Origin: Anaerolineae bacterium
Lineage (GTDB): Bacteria; Chloroflexota; Anaerolineae; Aggregatilineales; JAFGMM01
Assembly (NCBI GenBank): GCA_027494055.1
Contig: JAOSJO010000024.1
Coordinates: 422,073 to 486,072 of the forward strand
Length of the DNA: 64,000 nucleotides
Reading direction: 5' to 3'
Shown: piece after piece, positions 54,109 to 64,000 of the stretch
Numbering within the stretch: position 1 is the stretch's first letter
Layout: the number at the start of each line of letters is the position of its first letter
Position numbers and translations under genes: made by a program
Notes under the pieces: generated by a model
Databases searched by the model: none
Told to the model about the DNA's origin: nothing
The model's input: only the letters and a program-made list of their open reading frames with translations

Positions 54109-54975
54109 ATGACCAGGAAGTTCGAGTGCCGGCTGCGCGTGCGGACCTACGAACTCGACGGGTTTGGGCACGTCAACAACGCGAACTACGCGCGCTACCT
54201 GCAGGAGGCAGCGACCCGCGCCTCCGCCGACGCCGGCTATGACTACCAGTGGTACGAGGCGCACCGCACGGTGTGGGTCATCCGAAAGCTGTATCTGCGC
54301 TACTACGCGCCGGCCTTCTATGGCGACGAGCTGGCAATCACGACGTGGGTGGCGGACTGCCGCCGCACGCAGTCACACCGCGATTACGAGGTCCGGCGCA
54401 CCGCCGACGACGCCTTGATTGTGCGCGGGCGCGCGAACTGGGTCTACGTGGACCGCGAGACGCTGCGCCCTATCCGCATCCCGGAGGCGATGCGGGACGC
54501 CTTCGACCCGGCGGGCGAAACCCCCGACCTGGGCACGCGCATCCCGCGCGCCACGCAATTCGAGGCCGCGCATCGCTACCGGTACCGCCGCACGGTCGAG
54601 CGGTACGAGATCGACGGGCTGGGGCACGTCAACCACGCGGTGTACCTGAACTGGATCGAACAGGCAGTGTTCACCGCGTGCGCCCGCGCCGGCTATACCC
54701 AGGCGCGGATGCTGGATGAAGGCTTCTTCATCGTGTCGGGCGCGCACGAGATCGAGTACTTCCGCAGCGCGCGCGACGGCGACCCGATTGAGATCGTCAG
54801 CCGGCCGGTGGCGCTGGGTGGGGTGCGCGGCGCATGGATTCAGGACGTGCATCACGCCGAGACCGGCGCGCTGCTGGCGCGCGACTACAACGTCGGCGTG
54901 TTCATGAACCTGGAAGGGCATCCCATCCGCCCGGACCCGGCGTTCATCGCGCGGGTGGTCGCAGGGCCGGAATAG
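54109..54975 (+). CDS. Tandem hotdog-fold acyl-ACP/acyl-CoA thioesterase-like
   Basis: 288 residues, two 4HBT modules in one chain: [21 protein letters not shown] and [20 protein letters not shown]. Each carries the Asp/Asn and small residues typical of 4-hydroxybenzoyl-CoA thioesterases and FatA-type enzymes. GAAGGG nine bases before the ATG at 54109 sets the start, three codons after another ATG. Substrate unknown; the double module suggests a fatty acyl carrier substrate. Confidence 0.85.
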   Translation: MTRKFECRLRVRTYELDGFGHVNNANYARYLQEAATRASADAGYDYQWYEAHRTVWVIRKLYLRYYAPAFYGDELAITTWVADCRRTQSHRDYEVRRTADDALIVRGRANWVYVDRETLRPIRIPEAMRDAFDPAGETPDLGTRIPRATQFEAAHRYRYRRTVERYEIDGLGHVNHAVYLNWIEQAVFTACARAGYTQARMLDEGFFIVSGAHEIEYFRSARDGDPIEIVSRPVALGGVRGAWIQDVHHAETGALLARDYNVGVFMNLEGHPIRPDPAFIARVVAGPE

Positions 54976-55001
54976 AGAAGACTGCCCAGAGTCGGTATAA
55001 T
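54973..55001 (+). promoter_or_regulatory. Promoter of the pentose phosphate genes
   Basis: TAGAGA (4 of 6), 17-base spacer, perfect TATAAT, 60 bases before the tkt start. Confidence 0.6.
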
Positions 55002-55061
55002 CTCCCACGCATTTCGTACCCGACCGCGCGCTACCGCCAACCACCCAAGGGGATAAGGACC

Positions 55062-57083
<2,022 letters not shown>

Positions 57084-57113
57084 TAAGACGGGTTGTCTGG
57101 GAGGCGGGCACTG

Positions 57114-57569
57114 ATGCGCGTTGCCATCGCCGGCGATCACGCCGGCTTTGAACTCAAGCAAGAACTTGTCGCCTACCTGCGTGCGCAGGGTCACGACGTG
57201 CTCGATCTGGGCGCTTACAACACCGAACGATCCGACTATCCGGACTTCGCCAGGGCGGTTGGGTTGGCGCTCCAGCGCGGCGAGGCGGAGCGCGGCGTGC
57301 TGGTCTGCGGGAGCGGCGTGGGCGCGTGCGTGGCCGCGAACAAGATGCGCGGCGTGCGCGCGAGCGTGTGCCACGATTATTACTCGGCGCATCAGGGCGT
57401 GGAGCACGATGACATGAACGTGCTCTGCCTGGGGGCGCTGGTTGTCGCGTCCGCGCCGGCCAAAGAGCTGGTGGACGCCTTTCTCGGCGCGACCTTCGTC
57501 GGGGATGGGCGTTACCAGGCGCGGCTTGACAAGGTCCTCGCCATGGAAGCCGCGATGTGCGAGGATTAG
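57114..57569 (+). CDS. rpiB: Ribose-5-phosphate isomerase B
   Basis: 151 residues. GDHAGFELK, DYPDFARAV, the catalytic Cys in VLVCGSGVGACVAANK, and YSAHQGVEHDDMNVLCLG. GGAGG seven bases before the ATG. It interconverts ribose 5-phosphate and ribulose 5-phosphate. Confidence 0.96.
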   Translation: MRVAIAGDHAGFELKQELVAYLRAQGHDVLDLGAYNTERSDYPDFARAVGLALQRGEAERGVLVCGSGVGACVAANKMRGVRASVCHDYYSAHQGVEHDDMNVLCLGALVVASAPAKELVDAFLGATFVGDGRYQARLDKVLAMEAAMCED

Positions 57570-57608
57570 GGTAGATCAACTGTTTCCGTGAGTAGAGGAG
57601 GTTTTACT

Positions 57609-58712
57609 GTGACGAACGCACCGGTTGCAGTACAGGAATTTGGTCAGAGCATCTGGCTGGACAACCTGAGCCGCGACATCATCCGGTCCGACGAACTCCA
57701 ACGGCTGATCGACGAGGATGGCGTGGTTGGGATCACGACCAACCCCAGCATCTTCGAGAAGGCCGTCAGCGGCGGCTCTGCCGGATATGATGACACCATA
57801 CTCAGGCTGCTGGACGAGGACGACCCGCACGTCATCTACGAGGCGCTGGCGCTTGAGGACGTGGCCGCCGCCGCCGACATCCTGCGCCCGGTGTACGCGC
57901 GCACGCGCGGCCTGGACGGCTACGTGAGCCTGGAGGTGTCGCCGTTCATCGCGCACGACACCGGGGCCACGGTCGAGGAGGCGCAGCGACTGCACAGGGC
58001 GCTGGGCCGGCCCAACGTGTTCATCAAGATTCCCGCGACGCCCGAAGGCATCCCCGCGATTGAGGCGTCAATCGCTGCCGGGGTCAGCGTCAACGTCACG
58101 CTGATGTTCGCGCTGCAGAACTACGCCGAGGTCGCGCAGGCGTACATCAGGGGATTGGAGCGGCGCAAGGCGGCGGGCGAGCCGGTGGACCGCATCGCCT
58201 CGGTGGCGAGCTTCTTCCTCAGCCGCATCGACACCTACGTGGACCGCGAACTGCCGGAAGGCTCGCCCCTGCGCGGCAGGGCCGCCATCGCCAGCGCGAG
58301 GCTGGCTTACGCGCACTTCGAGGCGACGTTCAGAGACGCGCGCTTCAGGGCGTTGGAGCAGGCCGGGGCGCGCCTCCAGCGCGTGCTGTGGGCCAGCACC
58401 AGCACCAAGAACCCGGCCTATCCCGACCTGCATTACGTCGAGCCGCTCATCGGGCCGCACACGGTCAACACCATGCCGCCGCACACGCTGGCCGCGTTCA
58501 AGGACCACGGGACGGCGGCGCTTACGCTGACGCAGGGCCTGAACGAGGCCAACGACTTCATGCAGGACCTGGCCCGCGCCGGCGTCGATCTGGACGCGAT
58601 CACGGCGCAGTTGCAGGCTGACGGCGTTGCGGCCTTCGCCGACGCTTTCCGCAAGCTGTTGGATGGGGTCCGCGCCCGCCGCGATGCGCTGCGCGCGGCG
58701 CAGCCGGCATAG
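57609..58712 (+). CDS. tal: Transaldolase
   Basis: 367 residues. QSIWLDNLSRDII and GITTNPSIFEKA open the barrel, the Schiff-base Lys lies in FIKIPATPEGIPAI, and LWASTSTKNPAY and VNTMPPHTLAAF follow, as in the long transaldolases. GTG start after AGGAGG. It moves dihydroxyacetone units between sugar phosphates. Confidence 0.95.
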   Translation: MTNAPVAVQEFGQSIWLDNLSRDIIRSDELQRLIDEDGVVGITTNPSIFEKAVSGGSAGYDDTILRLLDEDDPHVIYEALALEDVAAAADILRPVYARTRGLDGYVSLEVSPFIAHDTGATVEEAQRLHRALGRPNVFIKIPATPEGIPAIEASIAAGVSVNVTLMFALQNYAEVAQAYIRGLERRKAAGEPVDRIASVASFFLSRIDTYVDRELPEGSPLRGRAAIASARLAYAHFEATFRDARFRALEQAGARLQRVLWASTSTKNPAYPDLHYVEPLIGPHTVNTMPPHTLAAFKDHGTAALTLTQGLNEANDFMQDLARAGVDLDAITAQLQADGVAAFADAFRKLLDGVRARRDALRAAQPA

Positions 58713-58755
58713 CCGGCGTCGCCGTGATTTACGCCAGGTAAACAGGTTCGTTAGC

Positions 58756-58779
58756 GGGGGCACGGCATACCGTGCCCCC
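58756..58779. repeat. Palindrome of the CCCCTAC-tailed type
   Basis: GGGGGCACGGCA and TACCGTGCCCCC, one mismatch, followed by TACGTCT; akin to those at 44059 and 44149. Confidence 0.7.
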
Positions 58780-58809
58780 TACGTCTGTACAAGTAAAGAA
58801 AGGGCAAGT

Positions 58810-60225
<1,416 letters not shown>

Positions 60226-60252
60226 CCGGCCGGCATCGGGGTACGGGCGGCG

Positions 60253-61053
60253 CTAGGGCGTGGCGCGCAGGTCCGCGTAACCCAGGTCGCGCATCCACGC
60301 GCAGAGCACCGGGCCGCCGTGCGGGTCAGGGCGCGGCGGGTCGTAGTCGGGGAGGCCGTCGAAGCCCCGGAAATAGCCCTCCTCCCCGGTGAGTTGCGTC
60401 TGTGCGGCGGGCGACAGCTCGGCGTCACCGACGGCGACCGCGTGAATGTGGATCGGCGAACCCTGGTACAGGTCGCCCGGTTGGCGCACCCACGCGGCGA
60501 AGCCCGCAAGGCGCAGCGCGCGAATCATTGGCGCGGTGTCGTGGACGTACCAGGTCCCGTCGGCGTTGCGCCCCAGCACGCTGATGTCCACCGCCCCGCC
60601 GCCGTCATGGGTGCCGAAGCTGGCGGCCTCGGTGCTGTTGTACGAACCCTGGGTGATCGCATCGATGAAGTTCACCGGCCCGGCGTAGAGCGTCTGGGCG
60701 TGCTGGAGCATGGCGACGGTGCGCGCGTTCAACACCGCCACCCAGGCGCCCCGGTCGAGCGTGACGCGGGTGTAGTCTTCTGGCGGACGCTGGCAGCCGG
60801 CTGGCTCGGCGAAGGGCGTGGCGGTCGGCGTTGGCGTGCGCGCGGGGGCTGTCGGCGCCGTCGCTTCCACTGGCGGCGCGGCTTCCGGCGTCAGCGTGGG
60901 CATGAGCGTCACGGTCGGGAAGGGCGCGCCGAGCGTGGCGGTCGGGCCGGCGGTGGCGGCCGGCGTCTGCCGCACGGGCAGGTTGCACCCCGCCAGGAGC
61001 AAAATCAAGCACAGGCCGCAGAGGCGCAGCGCCGCGCGACGGGTCGATCTCAT
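60253..61053 (-). CDS. Lipoprotein with M15 peptidase-like zinc motifs
   Basis: 266 residues. Lipobox LLLAGCN, a Pro/Thr-rich linker, then a C-terminal domain with FGTHDGGGAVDIS and IHIHAVAVG. These resemble the His-Asp and His ligands of M15 D,D-peptidases (HxxGxAxD and a later HxH), but the usual catalytic Glu segment is not obvious. Possibly a wall amidase or binding protein. Start MRSTRRAAL chosen to keep the signal sequence. Confidence 0.65.
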   Translation of the reverse strand: MRSTRRAALRLCGLCLILLLAGCNLPVRQTPAATAGPTATLGAPFPTVTLMPTLTPEAAPPVEATAPTAPARTPTPTATPFAEPAGCQRPPEDYTRVTLDRGAWVAVLNARTVAMLQHAQTLYAGPVNFIDAITQGSYNSTEAASFGTHDGGGAVDISVLGRNADGTWYVHDTAPMIRALRLAGFAAWVRQPGDLYQGSPIHIHAVAVGDAELSPAAQTQLTGEEGYFRGFDGLPDYDPPRPDPHGGPVLCAWMRDLGYADLRATP

Positions 61054-61172
61054 GCGCGCATTCTGCCACAGGTGGCGACGGCGCACAACCTCCCCCGCAG
61101 GGCTTTGATGTAACGCGCCCTCGGTAGTATGCTTTCTCGGCGACATTCCTGTGCGAGACCTGGGGTTTGCCA

Positions 61173-62003
61173 ATGGCTTTCCAGAGGACACATACCGTCG
61201 AGGGCGGGATTGAGCGGGTCGTTTACACGCCCGCCGAGCGCCGCTTCGCGACCCCCATCCTCATGCAGCACGGCATGTATCACGGCGCGTGGTGCTGGCG
61301 GCACTGGCAGGAGCTGTTCGCCGAATTGGGCTGGGAGACACACGCGCACAGCCTGCCGGGTCACGCAGCGTCGCCAGCGCAGCGCCCGGTCCGCTGGTGC
61401 ACGCTGGGCTACTACCTCCGTTTCCTGCGCGCCGAGGTCGAGCGGTTGCCACGCCGGCCGGTGCTGATCGGGCACAGCATGGGCGGCGCGCTGGCGCAGT
61501 GGTACTTCAGGCACGTGGGCGGCGACCTGCCGGCGGCGGTTCTCGTCGCGCCGTGGCCGCTGCGCACGATCCTCCCCAAGGAGATCGTGCGCTGGATGCG
61601 GCTCGACCTGCGCGGCTTGCTGTTGATGTGGCTCACGCTTTCCGCCACCCCCATGATCCGCACGCCGGCCCGCGCCGCGAAGATGTTCGTCACCGAGGGC
61701 GCGCTTTACACGCAGGATGCGCTACATGCGCGGCTCGGCCCGGAGTCGGGGTGGGTGATGCTCCAGCACAACCCGCCGCTGTGGCGGCCGGCGTCCCCTG
61801 CGCAGGTCAGCGCGCCGCTGCTCTGGCTGGTTGGCGAACGCGACGCGCTGATCGGCGTCGAGGCGGAGCGCGCCTCAGCCGCGCACTACGCCGCTGAGTT
61901 CGTGGTGGCGCCGGGGGCGGGCCACAACCTGATGATGGAGCGCAACTACCGGGAGACCGCGATGCTGATCCACGACTGGCTGGTTGCCCAGGGCGTGCCC
62001 TGA
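61173..62003 (+). CDS. Alpha/beta hydrolase
   Basis: 276 residues. Oxyanion LMQHGMYHGAW, nucleophile Ser in VLIGHSMGGALAQ, acid in GERDALIG, His in PGAGHNLMMER. Substrate unknown. ATG after GGGG. Confidence 0.88.
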   Translation: MAFQRTHTVEGGIERVVYTPAERRFATPILMQHGMYHGAWCWRHWQELFAELGWETHAHSLPGHAASPAQRPVRWCTLGYYLRFLRAEVERLPRRPVLIGHSMGGALAQWYFRHVGGDLPAAVLVAPWPLRTILPKEIVRWMRLDLRGLLLMWLTLSATPMIRTPARAAKMFVTEGALYTQDALHARLGPESGWVMLQHNPPLWRPASPAQVSAPLLWLVGERDALIGVEAERASAAHYAAEFVVAPGAGHNLMMERNYRETAMLIHDWLVAQGVP

Positions 62004-62142
62004 GGGGGCCGGCGGGCTGAGAAAATTATCAATTCTCATACAATTTTGGGAAACCCCACTTTCCTTGCCTGAGAATATGTTGTGTGATAAACTGCGCAAC
62101 GGTGTTAAACAGCAGCCCGCTTGGTTTTGCACAGGGGCCTGA

Positions 62143-63303
62143 ATGGCGGAAAAAATCCTGGTCATTGACGACGATGTTGATAGCCTGAAACTGATCGGGC
62201 TGATGCTCCAGAAGAAGGGCTACGAGATTTCTGTCGCCAACTCTGGCGCGCAGGCCCTTGAGAAGGCCCTCGCCGAACGTCCCGATCTCGTAATCCTTGA
62301 CGTGATGATGCCGGACATGGACGGCTACGAAGTCTGCCGCCGCCTCCGCGCCGAGCCGGCGACCGAGGCGATCCCGGTCATCATGTTCACCGCCAAGGCG
62401 ATGGTCGATGACAAAGTGGCCGGCTTCGAGGCGGGCGCGGACGATTACCTGACCAAGCCCACGCACCCCGCAGAACTGCTCTCGCGCGTCAAGGCGCTGC
62501 TCTCGCGCCGGGCCGCGCACCAGGCCGCGGCTGAGGGCCAGGGGCATGTCGTCGCCTTCCTGGCGGCCAAGGGCGGCGTGGGCACGAGCACCCTGGCGGT
62601 GAACGTCGCCGCCGCGCTCTCGCAGCGACAGGAGACTGTCCTCGTGGACTTCAGGCCGGGCCTGGGTAGCCTGGGCATGGAGCTGGGCTTCTCGCGCTCG
62701 ACGGGGCTGGCGAACCTCGCGAGCCGGCAGCCGGCCAGCCTCGACGCGCCCTCGGTGGAGGCTGAGCTGGTGACGCACAGTTCGGGCCTGCGCCTGCTGC
62801 TGTCGTCGGCGCGGCCCGCTGAGTCACAGTTGCGCATCGAGCCGGACGTGGCCGAGGCGATCGTGCGCCAGTTGACCGTGGTGGCGCGTGCAGTGGTCGC
62901 AGACCTGGGGACCGGGCTGACGAACCTCAACCGCCGCCTGGTCAGGCTCGCCAGCCAGTGCCTTGTCGTCGTCGAGCCGCAACGCACCGCCCTGCTGATG
63001 ACGCGCGACCTGCTCGAAACGCTGTCTGAGATGGGCCTTGAGCGCGACCGCGTTGGCGTGGTCCTGATCAACCGCGCCCAGTCTGGCCTGCAAATCCCCT
63101 GGCAGGAGGCGGAACAACTGATCGACCATGAGATGCTGGCGATCATCTCCCCGGCGTCGGAGTTGGCCTTTCAGGCGGCGGAGGCGGGCTTCCCCATGAT
63201 CCTGTACCAGCCCAACTCGGTCGCCGCAACGCAGTACTCGCGCCTGGCCGACGAGATCAGCGCCCGGATCGAAGCTGTTGCGAAGGGGGTGGTCGCGTCT
63301 TGA
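62143..63303 (+). CDS. Receiver domain fused to a CpaE/TadZ-like ATPase
   Basis: 386 residues. The receiver (D53 in LVILDVMMPDMDG, K105 in YLTKPTHP) is followed by a ParA/MinD-like domain whose nucleotide loop is AKGGVGTSTLAVN. The second Lys of the deviant Walker A is replaced by Thr148, as in CpaE and TadZ. Such proteins localise Tad pilus assembly. No tad genes are adjacent. Confidence 0.85.
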   Translation: MAEKILVIDDDVDSLKLIGLMLQKKGYEISVANSGAQALEKALAERPDLVILDVMMPDMDGYEVCRRLRAEPATEAIPVIMFTAKAMVDDKVAGFEAGADDYLTKPTHPAELLSRVKALLSRRAAHQAAAEGQGHVVAFLAAKGGVGTSTLAVNVAAALSQRQETVLVDFRPGLGSLGMELGFSRSTGLANLASRQPASLDAPSVEAELVTHSSGLRLLLSSARPAESQLRIEPDVAEAIVRQLTVVARAVVADLGTGLTNLNRRLVRLASQCLVVVEPQRTALLMTRDLLETLSEMGLERDRVGVVLINRAQSGLQIPWQEAEQLIDHEMLAIISPASELAFQAAEAGFPMILYQPNSVAATQYSRLADEISARIEAVAKGVVAS

Positions 63304-63311
63304 GCGCGCCC

Positions 63312-64000
63312 ATGCGCCCGCCGTTGCACGCCTGGGACCTCTCGCCCGAAGCGGCGCGGGCGGTCCAGGCGCGGCTGCGCCCGCAGGTTGTGACCGACAC
63401 GCCGCTGCCGCTTGATGCGATTGGCGCGGTGGGCGGCGTGGACATCAGCGTTAAGGATGACACCGCGCGTGCCGCCATCGTCGTGTTGCGCTTCCCGGAT
63501 TTGACCCCGGTCGATGTCGCCCTGGCCGAGATGCCGGTGCCTTTCCCGTATGTGCCGGGCCTGCTGGTTTTTCGCGAGGGGCCGTCGATCCTCGCGGCGC
63601 TGGCGCGGCTGGAGCGGTTACCGGACGTGCTGATTTTCGACGGCCACGGGCTGGCGCACCCGCGCCGCATGGGCATCGCGTGCCACATGGGCCTGTGGAC
63701 CGGCGTCCCAAGCGTGGGATGCGCCAAGTCCATCCTCGTCGGGCGTCACGATGCCATCGGGAACGAGAAGGGCGCGTGGGCGGCGCTGGTCCACGAGGGC
63801 GAGGTGGTGGGCGCGGCGCTGCGCACCCGCGACGGCGTGAACCCGGTCTACGTGTCAGTCGGGTACCGCGCCGACCTGGACACGGCCCGCGCGCTGGTGC
63901 TGCGCTGCTGCACGCGCTACCGCCTGCCCGAACCGACGCGGCTGGCGCACCGGGCCGCCGGCGGCGAGGACGTGATCGGCCCGCGCGGCGAAGAGCAGCT
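63312..64000 (+). CDS. nfi: Endonuclease V, cut by the window edge
   Basis: The first 229 codons are present, near full length. Metal ligands lie in GGVDISV, VFREGP and IFDGHGLAHPRRMG, with PFPYVPGLL and CHMGLWTGVPSVGCAKS also conserved. It nicks DNA or RNA next to inosine. ATG at 63312 or a TTG at 63300 that overlaps the preceding TGA; the latter has GGGGG at a better distance, so the start is uncertain. Confidence 0.93.
   Translation, partial: MRPPLHAWDLSPEAARAVQARLRPQVVTDTPLPLDAIGAVGGVDISVKDDTARAAIVVLRFPDLTPVDVALAEMPVPFPYVPGLLVFREGPSILAALARLERLPDVLIFDGHGLAHPRRMGIACHMGLWTGVPSVGCAKSILVGRHDAIGNEKGAWAALVHEGEVVGAALRTRDGVNPVYVSVGYRADLDTARALVLRCCTRYRLPEPTRLAHRAAGGEDVIGPRGEEQ

Overview
The window comes from a GC-rich bacterium, most likely a Chloroflexota of the Anaerolineae type. 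This is inferred from the gene families, from secreted proteins with long Thr/Pro linkers, and from frequent TTG and GTG starts; no 16S gene is present. No phage, plasmid or CRISPR array is seen. There is one intact insertion sequence and many short intergenic palindromes. About 20 otherwise healthy genes, including atpA, atpD, atpC, mreB and ssb, carry 1-base frameshifts, often in homopolymers. I read these as assembly errors and annotate such genes as whole units.

Layout. 1-3.8 kb: the start of a glycerate kinase gene and a large REC/PAS/GAF histidine kinase. 3.8-6.5 kb: a UbiA-type prenyltransferase, the redox repressor Rex and a DUF6544-like protein. 6.6-12.0 kb: a leftward operon atpA-atpG-atpD-atpC-mreB encoding only F1 subunits plus an actin homologue. 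12.2-14.2 kb: proC and an enolase-superfamily enzyme. 14.4-17.1 kb: a 24-base poly-C tract, a JAMM peptidase, and an NfeD-like/flotillin pair. 17.4-20.1 kb: a prepilin peptidase and a deazaflavin-type oxidoreductase, separated by an IS5-family element inserted exactly at their shared CTAG. 20.1-23.7 kb: mnmA with a cysteine desulfurase (tRNA thiolation), an adenosine-specific kinase and tRNA-Ser(GGA).

23.7-32.6 kb: mainly envelope genes: a LysM/propeller protein, a tyrosine phosphatase, uppP, a lytic transglycosylase, a PPC-domain protein and a GH127-like glycosidase. 32.5-43.7 kb: a methyltransferase, a giant alpha-2-macroglobulin with a thioester motif, polyphosphate kinase and a LacI regulator with its own promoter and operator. 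43.7-48.8 kb: a palindrome-rich gap, three exported or membrane proteins of unknown role, and a dephospho-CoA kinase with a C-terminal GNAT-like extension.

48.8-51.2 kb holds the most striking cluster: a tight leftward operon ssb - DUF3467 - translin - two halves of a membrane-anchored Cas4-like nuclease, driven by a strong promoter and without CRISPR. 51.5-54.0 kb: two Thr/Pro-linker beta-propeller proteins. 54.1-60.2 kb: a double-hotdog thioesterase and the pentose-phosphate genes tkt-rpiB-tal-gnd. 60.2-64 kb: an M15-like lipoprotein, an alpha/beta hydrolase, a REC-CpaE-like protein and the start of endonuclease V.
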